NCBI GenBank assembly: GCA_023634235.1
Contig: JAMKCF010000020.1
Coordinates: 5,084,001 to 5,148,000, forward strand
Reading direction: 5' to 3'
Length of the DNA: 64,000 bases
DNA from: Pisaster brevispinus
Taxonomy: Eukaryota; Echinodermata; Asteroidea; Forcipulatida; Asteriidae
Shown here: one piece after another, positions 26,880-38,800 of the stretch
How the letters are laid out: the number at the start of each line of letters is the position of its first letter
How positions within the stretch are numbered: the stretch's first letter is position 1
The notes under the pieces: generated by a model
Database searches by the model: none
What the model was told of the DNA's origin: nothing
Seen by the model: only the letters and a program-made list of their open reading frames with translations
Translations under genes and position numbers: made by a program

Positions 26880-29800
26880 CTACAAATGAAACAATTCAAT
26901 ACCGTTCAAAACATTATAGGCGTAAGTCAAAAGCAGAAACCAACAGGGTTTGTTTACTATCAGGTGGCCAAATAAGCCTTTGGGCAAGGACCTAGATCTG
27001 TTGTCTGTTAAAATACAATACTTCCGCAAGTAAAATGTCTTTATTTAACAGGTTTAATTTTCCCGGCTAATTTTAACCCATTTAAACCCATTTATTTTAA
27101 CACCCGGCTCATTCTACTTCAGTTGAAAATGAATGTTGAATCAGCATTTGACAGTCAAAAGGAGTAACTTACCAGTTTAGCATTCAATTTCATTAGTCCG
27201 CTAGACTCATTCAATTTCGTAAAAGCCAGCAGCAAGAGCTGGTCAACTATTCAATTTCATCAAGTGTAAATAGGTAGTAGAAATTCAACCTAAGAATGGT
27301 CAAAGTGTAGTCTTGTATGTATATAAATGAAATAGAATGACTGAAACAAAGCTGAATAGGAAAAACAAAATCAAGTGTGGTCAAACACGAAATTGAATGC
27401 GTTAGTAGCTAAAAAGAAACCCTAGTTTGAGTGGATTGAGGGAAAGTGCGTGAATGTGACTACGTGTTTATGAATAAAATGAACTTTTGCTGAAAATGGC
27501 TGGAAAAATCTACATAAGCCCATTCAGAAAGATTTTGTCTTGCATTGATTTCCTGAGCGGGAAAGCCATAAGGCAGAGTACAGGATATTGGTATATTAAA
27601 AGACAAATTAACAGTGGGTTCAAAGATCAGAAGATTGGCAAATACTCCCAAAATTAATGACCATAAAAACTTACTTGGTAAGAAAAGCAAAAAAATAGTT
27701 AGTGGCCTGATGTTTCAACCCCAGTAGAGTCTTTCTTGAAGGCGGCTAAATGACAAGACTACGAACATAAACAGGTACATGTATACATAGCTGATGTAAC
27801 AAAAGCAGTCAAGTGGAAACATATGATGGACAGGAAAATACACAGAGAAAGGAAGGTAACAAAAGGGAGGGGGATTGGGGGAAGGGGCTCGTTGACCACA
27901 AGAGGTGGGGAATACAATGGACAAAATCAATGATAGGGAGAGGGAGAGAAAAGCAGTTCATTGGTGAATGAGGCAGACTGGGGGGGGGGCTTATTTGTGG
28001 TGAAAAGGAGAAGGCAAAGACAAAAAGTTATTAGTCATTTCCCTCTTGGATGTTCAGACCATGGGGTTGAATGGTCTGGAGACGTCTTATCCATAATTTC
28101 TCTTTTTTCCCCCTCATTTTTCATTGGTGAGAAAAGCACTGCTGTTGATAGTAAAAACTATTTTAAAAAAGGATTCCCTTTGAAGTAATATGGTTTGGAT
28201 AATTTTTCTCGCAAAACATTTGATTCTGAGAAGCAAACTCTTGCACGAATTGTTTCTCAGATGTCTGAGGGTTGATTGGTTTGCACCTGCTGTCACCTCA
28301 CCAAATAATGGTGATTCCATGCCCTTAATGAAAATACAGAGACAGTTTTGGCTGTTCAGCTGAAACTTTCACAAGGTAACTTTTACTATATCTCTATTGA
28401 TAGTTTTGCCTTTAAGTCAAATATAATTTATTTAATTTAATTTTTTTACCAATCTATGACTTCAGTTCCATGCAAAGCCGTAAACTACTGATTATCAAAC
28501 TAACTACGACACTTTGGTTGGAACATCATTGTTTGGAAATGTGGCATGTCGTGACCGGGCGGTTAAGAGCACCGGACTCAAGCTCTCGTGTTTCTGATCA
28601 GCAGAGTGTGGGTTCAAGTCCCGGACTTGACACCTGTTTCTTTGAGCAAGATACTTTAACGTAATATTGCATTGTCCTTTGGATCGAACAGTAAGCAGTA
28701 GGTCCCTTGTGCTGGGATTGGTAGTGCACATACAAGAACCCGAACACTTTACATCAAGAACCCTGAACATTTATCATCAAGAACCCGGAACACTTATCGT
28801 CAAGAACCCAGACCACTTATCGTCAACAACCCGAACACTTTACGTCAACAACCCGGAACATTAATCATCAAGAACCCGGAACACTTATCGTCAAGAACCC
28901 TGAACACTTATCGTCAACAACCCGAACACTTTACGTCAAGAACCCGGAACATTTATCATCAAGAACCCGGAACACTTATCGTGAAGAACCCGGACCACTT
29001 ATTGTCAATAACCCAGAACTCTTATCATCAAGAACCCAGAACACTTAATGTCAAGAACCCGGAACACTTATCGTCAAGAACTCGGAACACTTATCGTCAA
29101 GAACCCGGAACACTTAAGTCATCAAGAACCCGGAACACTTATCATCAAGAACCCGGAACACTTATCATCAAGAACTCGGAACACTTATCGTCAAGAACCC
29201 GGAACACTTAAGTCATCAAGAACCTTGAACACTTATCAGCAAGAACCCGGAACACTTATCGTCAACAACCCAGAACACTTATTGTCCAGAACCCGGAACA
29301 CGTTATCGTCAAGCCCAGAACACTTATCATCAAGAACACGGAACAACTATTGTCAAGAACTCAGAACACTTATCATCAAGAGCCTGGAACACTTATCGTC
29401 AAGATTCCCGGAACACTTAAGTCATCAAGAACCCAGAACACTTATTGTCCAGAACCCGGAACACTTATTGCAAGAGCCTGGAACACTTATCGTCAAGAAC
29501 CCGGAACACTTAATTCATCAAGAACCCGGAACACTTATCGTCAAGAACCCGGAACACTTATCATCAAGAACCTGGAACACTTATCGTCAAGAACCCGCAA
29601 CACTTATCGTCAAGAACCCGGAACACTTATGGTCAAGCCCAGAACACTTATCGTCAAGAACTCGGAACACTTATCGTCAAGAACCCGGAACACTTAAGTC
29701 ATCAAGAACCCGGAACACTTATCATCAAGAACCCGGAACACTTATCATCAAGAACTCGGAACACTTATCGTCAAGAACCCGGAACACTTAAGTCATCAAG

Positions 29801-32800
29801 AACCTTGAACACTTATCAGCAAGAACCCGGAACACTTATCGTCAACAACCCAGAACACTTATTGTCCAGAACCCGGAACACGTTATCGTCAAGCCCAGAA
29901 CACTTATCATCAAGAACACGGAACAACTATTGTCAAGAACTCAGAACACTTATCATCAAGAGCCTGGAACACTTATCGTCAAGATTCCCGGAACACTTAA
30001 GTCATCAAGAACCCAGAACACTTATTGTCCAGAACCCGGAACACTTATTGTCAAGAGCCTGGAACACTTATCGTCAAGAACCCGGAACACTTAATTCATC
30101 AAGAACCCGGAACACTTATCGTCAAGAACCCGGAACACTTATCATCAAGAACCTGGAACACTTATCGTCAAGAACCCGCAACACTTATCGTCAACAACCC
30201 GAACACTTTACGTCAAGAACCCGGAACATTTATCATCAAGAACCCGGAACACTTATCGTCAAGAACCCGGACCACTTATTGTCAATAACCCAGAACACTT
30301 ATCATCAAGAACCCAGAACACTTATTGTCAAGAACCCGGAACACTTATCGTCAAGAACTCGGAACACTTATCGTCAAGAACCCGGAACACTTAAGTCATC
30401 AAGAACCCGGAACACTTATCATCAAGAACCCAGAACACTTATCATCAAGAACTCGGAACACTTATCATCAAGAACCCGGAACACTTAAGTCATCAAGAAC
30501 CTTGAACACTTATCAGCAAGAACCCGGAACACTTATCGTCAACAACCCAGAACATATATTGTCCAGAACCCGGAACACGTTATCGTCAAGCCCAGAACAA
30601 TTATCATCAAGAACACGGAACAACTATTGTCAAGAACTCAGAACACTTATCATCAAGAGCCTGGAACACTTATCGTCAAGATTCCCGGAACACTTAAGTC
30701 ATCAAGAACCCAGAACACTTATTGTCCAGAACCCGGAACACTTATTGTCAAGAGCCTGGAACACTTATCGTCAAGAACCCGGAACACTTAATTCATCAAG
30801 AACCCGGAACTTTTATCGTCAAGAACCCGGAACACTTATCATCAAGAACCTGGAACACTTATGTTCAAGAACCCAAAACACTTATCGTCAAGAACCCGGA
30901 ACACTTATGGTCAAGCCCAGAACACTTATCGTCAAGAACTCGGAACACTTATCGTCAAGAACCCGGAACACTTAAGTCATCAAGAACCTGGAACACTTAA
31001 GTCATCAAGAACCCGGAACACTTATCATCAAGAACCCGGAACACTTATCATCAAGAACACGGAACAACTATTGTCAAGAACTCAGAACACTTATCATCAA
31101 GAACCCAGAACACTTATTGTCAAGAACCCGGAACACTTATCGTCAAGAACTCGGAACACTTATCGTCAAGAACCCGGAACACTTAAGTCATCAAGAACCC
31201 GGAACACTTATCATCAAGAACCCAGAACACTTATCATCAAGAACTCGGAACACTTATCATCAAGAACCCGGAACACTTAAGTCATCAAGAACCTTGAACA
31301 CTTATCAGCAAGAACCCGGAACACTTATCGTCAACAACCCAGAACATATATTGTCCAGAACCCGGAACACGTTATCGTCAAGCCCAGAACAATTATCATC
31401 AAGAACACGGAACAACTATTGTCAAGAACTCAGAACACTTATCATCAAGAGCCTGGAACACTTATCGTCAAGATTCCCGGAACACTTAAGTCATCAAGAA
31501 CCCAGAACACTTATTGTCCAGAACCTGGAACACTTATTGTCAAGAGCCTGGAACACTTATCGTCAAGAACCCGGAACACTTAATTCATCAAGAACCCGGA
31601 ACTTTTATCGTCAAGAACCCGGAACACTTATCATCAAGAACCTGGAACACTTATGTTCAAGAACCCAAAACACTTATCGTCAAGAACCCGGAACACTTAT
31701 GGTCAAGCCCAGAACACTTATCGTCAAGAACTCGGAACACTTATCGTCAAGAACCCGGAACACTTAAGTCATCAAGAACCTGGAACACTTAAGTCATCAA
31801 GAACCCGGAACACTTATCATCAAGAACCCGGAACACTTATCATCAAGAACACGGAACAACTATTGTCAAGAACTCAGAACACTTATCATCAAGAGCCTGG
31901 AACACTTATCGTCAAGATTCCCGGAACACTTAAGTCATCAAGAACCCAGAACACTTATTGTCCAGAACCCGGAACACTTATTGTCAAGAGCCTGGAACAC
32001 TTATCGTCAAGAACCCGGAACACTTAATTCATCAAGAACCCGGAACACTTATCGTCAAGAACCCGGAACACTTATCATCAAGAACCTGGAACACTTATCG
32101 TCAAGAACCCGCAACACTTATCGTCAAGAACCCGGAACACTTATGGTCAAGCCCAGAACAATTATCGTCAAGAACCCGGAACACTTATCGTCAAGAACCC
32201 AGAACTCTTATTGTCAAGAACCCGGAAAACATTACCATCAAGCCCAGAACACTATTCATCAAGAACCAGGATCAATTATTGTCAAGAACTTGGAACACTT
32301 ATCGACAAGAACTCAGAACACTTTTTGTCAAGAGCCTCTGGAAAACTTATCAGCCAGAACCCGGAACACTTATCGTCAAGCCCAGAACACTTATCATCAA
32401 GAACACGGAACAACTATTGTCAAGAACTCAGAACACTTATCATCAAGAGCCTGGAACACTTATCGTCGAATTCCCGGAACACTTAAGTCATCAAGAACCC
32501 AGAACACTTATTGTCCGGAACCCGGAACACTTATTGTCAAGAGCCTGGAACACTTATCGTCAAGAACCCGGAAAACTTAATTCATCAAGAACCCGGAACA
32601 CTTATCGTCAAGAACCCGGAACACTTATCATCAAGAACCTGGAACACTTATCGTCAAGAACCCGGAACACTAATCGTCAAGCCCAGAACACTTATCGTCA
32701 AGAACTCAGAACACTTATTGTCAAGAACCCGGAGCACTTATTGTCAAGAAGTCAGAACACTTATCGTCAAGAACCCGGAATACTTAAGTCATCATGAACC

Positions 32801-35800
32801 CGGAACACTTATCGTCAACAACCCAGAACACTTATTGTCAAGAACCCGGAACACATTACCGTCAAGCCCAGAACACTTATCATCAAGAACCCGGATCAAT
32901 TATTGTCAAGAACTTGGAACACTTATCGACAAGAACTCAGAACACTTTTTGTCAAGAGCCTCTGGAAAACTTATCATCAAGAACCTGGACCACTTATCGT
33001 CAAGAACCTAAAACTCTTATCGTCAAAAACTCAGAACACTTATCATCAAGAACCCAGAACACTTATCGTCAAGAACTCAGAACACTTAAGTCATCAAGAA
33101 CCAGGAACACTTATCGTCAAGAACCCGCAACACTTATCGTCAAGAACCCTGAATACTTATCGTCAAGAACCCAGAACAGTTATCGTCAAGAACCTGAAAC
33201 ACTTATCGTCAAGAACCCGGAACACTTATCCTCAAGAACCCGGAACACTTGTCCTCAAGAACCTGGAACACTTATCCTCAAGAACCCGGAACACTTATCG
33301 TCAAGAACCCAGAACACTTATTGTCAAGAACCAGGAACACTTATCGTCAAGAACCCAGAACAGTTATCGTCAAGAACCCGGAACACTTATCCTCAAGAAC
33401 CCGGAACACTTTTCGTCAAGAACCCAGAACACTTATTGTCAAGAGCCCGGAACACTTATCGTCAAGAACCCAGAACACTTTCTATCGTCAAGAACCCAGA
33501 CCACTTATCGCATAGAAGAGTTGAGGTTCACCTTTGTTTACAGGTTTCCTCAAGGCTTTCAAGCTACAGTAATTAAGATCACTTATGAGGCATGCATGCT
33601 CGTTTCATTACCTGAAATATATAACAATAATAATAATAATACTGCCTGATATGAACACAAACAGGCATGTGTCCAGTGTTGGCAGGAAAACAACAATAAC
33701 ATGGGATCAAGTAACTTCTAGAATACATATTGGAAGACTTACCACCAGGGGGGTAGAACACACCCTGCGGGGGTGCTCCACTGACAATCTGTTGTGGGTT
33801 GGAATGGTAAGTCACCTGTTACAAGGAAAGAACAAAAAATTTCATCTGTACACAAACAAAAACAATTATGTCAAGAACACCAACAGTGTCTTAACTTTGG
33901 TTTTTGTTTCAACCATTCACAATGTTATTGAGGACTGCACATGGGTCGACAGTCCATTAGGCCTATGGGCGACTAGTGAAATTCACTACCCGACCAGTCA
34001 CACTTCAATTAGTCGAGACTTCAATACTAGTCTTGACTATTTCCAAATAAAGACTGTGGATCACCGCAGGCACATGATGGTAAAATTTAGGCTGAAATAA
34101 GAAGTATGCATTGCAATGGACATCATTGCAGTGAGCATGAATCTTTTGATGCAACATTATATCAGAGCAGACATCGACAATTAGGACTATAGGCAACTAC
34201 TGAAATTCACTACCCGACTATAGTCATGCTTCAGTTCTGACTTCCACACTATTCGGGAGTATTTGTCAGTGGTTGTGGCAGCGGGGTTAGCTAGGTAGTT
34301 GAAAAGTGGCAGTTGCGACTGGACATAGCAATCAATAGTGGTGACTTCGACACTTGGTCATCACACAAGTCGCCCAAGCCTAATATCAACTTAACAATAG
34401 ATAGAAGTATCATCTTCTTCAGTCTTTAATAACTCCTACAAATGTTGTCACAAATTACTACTAAATAACCATGGTTCAGTCAAGTAGCCCAACAGTGCCA
34501 TACCAATTGGCCATTCTTATCAGGTTGTGATTAGATCTGATGGATCTGTATCTCTTCAGGCGCCCAGACTTGAAAATGTAGTTTGCCAAAGCCCATGCTT
34601 GACTCAGGTTGCTGGCTAATGAGAAAAACCCGTAATAATTACACGTATGCCCAATTTAAACAATTACCGCGAGAAATAATGACAAGCTGTTGGGACTGAT
34701 CATGGCTGGCCTGTGGCTGTACATTCAATTAATGACCTCTAAACCAGTTACTGTACAGGGAAGAGTATTGGCCCTCATACTACAAAGCATGCCATCATTC
34801 ACATTGTGCAGTAGCGGGTGCAGTAACGCATGCAGTAATTGGGTTAGAGTCAAAGATTATAGAGTGCCAAAGGCGCAAGATGGGGAACTCAAGCTGAATT
34901 GTGATATGTGCACTGGACGCCATTTCAGTTAGTAACTCGTTTGTTGCAACAATAGATCAAGGCCCAATTTCATAAAGCCTGTAAGCACAAAAACTCGCTA
35001 AGCACAGCAAAAACAGGTTACCAGCCAACACTCCATTGTTGCTACTGGTACCCCACTCATTTCTTGCTAAGTAAAGAAAATTACTAAGCAGAATTTTCTG
35101 CTTAAAAGCTTTATGAAATTGGGCCTAGTGTAGACAATGACCATTGCTATCAATGATATATATTCTTACAAAGTATCACTTCTCACCATTGCGGAACATG
35201 CTGCTAAAACATCGGAATCAAACTGCCTCTAGCCACCTTAGTGTAGGCTAATAAGACACCTGCTCTAGCAATGAAAAGGTCATGGGTTTGAATCCCTCCC
35301 AAGTGATTTACCTGTGAGGTTTTGGGGGGAAAGTACTGAGTATAATACAGTGCTCTAAATACACATCGGTGTAAGGGTAAAACAAAATAATAATAAAAAC
35401 ATCACTTGCTGAAATGGCAACCATGCATATTTCACGTTTTAACAACAGCACAGATTAATCTTTGGTTATGAGGTCATAATTCCATGTACTACTAGCCTGC
35501 TGTAATCACAAAAGCCGTGTTCGCGTTGGATTAATTTTACCAAGAACGTGGTTAACATTCCAATAGGTGAAAATACCAGCGTCCACACTTGGATTAAGGA
35601 CATGGGTAAACTACCAGTGAAACTAACCAACTAACTTAAGACAAACACAAGAGGGGGCTATTGCAGTGACCTTGACTGGGGTGCGTGACTGTGAAAATGC
35701 AATGACTGCAACCGAGCTTCGGTGTACATGTAAACATCTGCGTGTAAATCCGGGGGACCAGATATGGCTTTTTACCGGGACGGCTTTTACCCAGATCGCG

Positions 35801-38800
35801 TCCGCACTGGACTTTTCAGCTAAACTGACCTGGTCAATTTAACCGGGCAGAAGTGGGCCGGTTAAACTAAGTTACCTGGGAGGGAAACCTCCTTGGCTGT
35901 TCGCATTGGACTTAAACTGGTCAAGTTACCCATTTGTTCGGTAGGTTTACCCAAAATAAGTCCAATGTGAACACGGCTAAAGACAAATCCCCTTTTGAAA
36001 TGTGTAAAGCAATCCTACCATAGTCTGAGGAGAAGAATTGTAGTAGAGACCAGAACAAGTAAAACTGGCCCCGACGATAGAGATGATGAACTCTGCCATG
36101 CCGATCAACAGGATGCATACATCAACACCAACACGTGCACCCTGAAATGACACAACCATCATATTATTTCAAAACATCTAATAAAAAAAGGTTCTTAATT
36201 ATTCCACATCACACCAGTGATTTACAACTTTGGGAGGCTAACCGACAGACATATTGCTCAGACCAGTTGCTGACCCCTTTATTCATTCGTCTTTCTTCTC
36301 AGAAATAATTAATTATTTACATGATTGATACAATAAGATATTCGGGAGTACAAGACAATCACCTTTATCCGTTTGTTAAAGAAAGTATGTGTATTTGACT
36401 GCTGAAGACTGCACTACATAACTTGCAGTTTGACAATTTGTTGGTCCCTAGTGTAGCCTGCTGTTGAGGCATAGCTACTCATTCTGATCGTGATAGTGGC
36501 CGGTTACGAAACTCCAAAACCCCCTTTTTTGGGGGAAAGTGAGAACGTAATTTGGCTCCCATGCTATCTATCTCATGCCAACCTGTTGATCGCACTTGAT
36601 TTATGTATTAAAAGTATTATTGTCAGTACTGGTAGTATCATTTTAAACAAAATGTATGTAGTGCCTGTCGATCTGCAGATGGCTCTTAATGCCACGCATT
36701 GTCTTTTATACCTCAGTGCCCTCGCACTCCTTATTGCTCCGCGTAGCGCGGAGTGATATTCCCCCAAGAAGAACCTAATTCCGTTCTAATTCGCCACTCA
36801 ACCTATGTAATATTTGCATCAGGATTAAGACTTTAGTCAACTGCACTCATACTCCCTCTCCCTTACCATAGGTGACTTTAGATGACTGCACTCATACCCC
36901 TTACCATTGGCGAATTTAGCCGACCAAGTTAATACAAAAAAGCACTCAAGTCTGATCATAATGGCCATTTGTAATAAAGCTGAATAATTTTTTTGTCCAC
37001 GTTCACCCTCCACACCCAAGTTTTACCATCATTGGAAAGAGAAAGATCAGATCTTTCCAATGATGGTAAAAATAAAATAAGGTTACTATTATGCAATCTC
37101 TACAAGTTGGAGTTGAAAGATCTCTGGAGTGGCATATTGTTGTGTTAAAAAAAAATGTTTGAAATTACAGATCACACTGAGGGAAGAGAAACAAAGAACT
37201 TTGACATTTATTGACCGATCTTGAGTTGTGTATGTTATGAAAGGGAATTCAATACCAAATTTTTTTGTAGCTTATTTTGCTGTTAAACAATATTTTCAAG
37301 GAGATAATGTAGTTTATAAAATTTGCCTTCGAAAGAAGGCATTCTGTTGCGGGAAGAATGCGTGCTTCACACTTGAGTGGTCAAACAACGCGGTCACCAG
37401 CAGTTGCTTAATGTCAAAACCATTCGGTAATGGAAAGGTTAAGGTGGAGATAAAACGTACAGTTAAACATGTTTAACATTTATTTATTTAACAGCCCCCC
37501 ACTTTAAACTTACCCTGGATGTAGAACATCTGGAGCTGCTATATAAATATGGGTAATACCCATTGCTATAATAATCATCAGGACATACATGTGAATCAAA
37601 CGTTATGGTCCCTGCCATCTGACTCAGAACACCAAGGGCTGCCAAAGAGCTTAAGATGGACATCACCATGTACCCAACGACCTGAAGAAATAAAAATATC
37701 ATGCCCACATTTATGCAAAAGTACCCAAATGTCTGGCATATATGCTTTGACACAAACATGGATCCACTTTTGATCCGTGTAATTAGCCAACCGGCAGACC
37801 CAGAGTTTCCTTTCACACTTATTATATATTTAATATTTAACCCAGAGAATAAATTAGCCCAGTTCAAAAGTAACATGGAGCAGTGCAACCCTTGTTCACA
37901 CTCCATTTTTGTTAAAACAGACATTTTTTTACCAATGACTTCCGCCCATGCTTTCACAAGAACGTGAAGTTCATCACATGACCAATTCTTGGACGGTTTT
38001 GTTTCTGTTTTGTCAGACATTGTGACGAAAATTTTAAAGTACTGTACAGCAATAACACAACCATTTCTTATAGGGTGCATTCAATTAGCTTGCCCGGCTT
38101 GACCTGGGTATGCTCATCCGAGTGAGCCCCCTAGAAGAGCTAACTAATGAATAACAACTTCCCCCAACATTTATACCAATGCATCTTGCAGTATCCCTAA
38201 ATAAGGATTCATCTAGGAAAAAACGGGAAAGAATCCTATTTCAACTGGATGTGTCAACATTGACCAAAGCAAAGTAAGAATCGATAGGGGGTGGGAAAAC
38301 TGTTTTTTCAAGGGGGGTCATTGAAACTTGGGGTCATTGAAACTTGGGGTCATTGACCTACATTTTGCTCAAAATATGTTGTGTATCAAAGGAAAGAAAA
38401 TTGACTTTTAAATGCTGTAAGTGATGTTTTTTCTGTCATTTTATCATCCTGTGAAAAGGTACACTTGATTGAAGACATGGTGCTGGTTAACAAGGAATCA
38501 GCAAGCACTTTAATTTTGTTCAATGTATAATTTTTAATAGGGCCTAGATGTAATTTTTGCATCGGGGATAAAGAACTTAATTTGGTTTTACCCTTACACA
38601 GATGTGTATTAAGCACTGTATTTTCACATAGCTTGGGAGAGCACTGAATATACTGTGCTTAATATGCATCGGTGTGTGACTGTTGACTGTCGATCGATCG
38701 TTTGGTTGATCTATTGATGTGTCCGGAACGTATCATAGGTATTTAATTTGTTGATAAGAAATTGTTGGTATCATAGAAGCATATTGTTGTTTTGGGGGTT

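Larger units (their letters stand above)
26880..33742 (-). other. Intron 6 of gene B
   Basis: From the exon 7 acceptor: about 600 bp without paralog match, then sequence equivalent to 4331-5141, the S3 SINE head (28545-28733), the giant minisatellite (28734-33510) and its right SINE flank. An R1-like fragment lies around 28125-28320. No exon seen. Confidence 0.6.
33816..36018 (-). other. Intron 5 of gene B
   Basis: Aligns with 5959-8234. Holds the MITE 34961-35125 and the S1 SINE 35195-35395. No exon. Confidence 0.55.

Noticed and set aside
26584..26889. Plus-strand and alternative minus-strand frames over the exon 7 repeats (and 57889-58320)
   Set aside because: Shadow frames of the 24-bp coding repeat; only the minus frame reading QPPPQGQF continues from exon 6 in phase.
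28734..33510. CRISPR-like regular repeats
   Set aside because: Units are directly tandem without unique spacers, and the genome is eukaryotic.
29048..33649. Long plus-strand open frames (up to 279 codons, RTRNTYRQEPGTL periodicity)
   Set aside because: They overlap each other in all three frames over the 23-bp minisatellite, lack conserved starts and encode the same sequence by period arithmetic; they are a repeat artefact.
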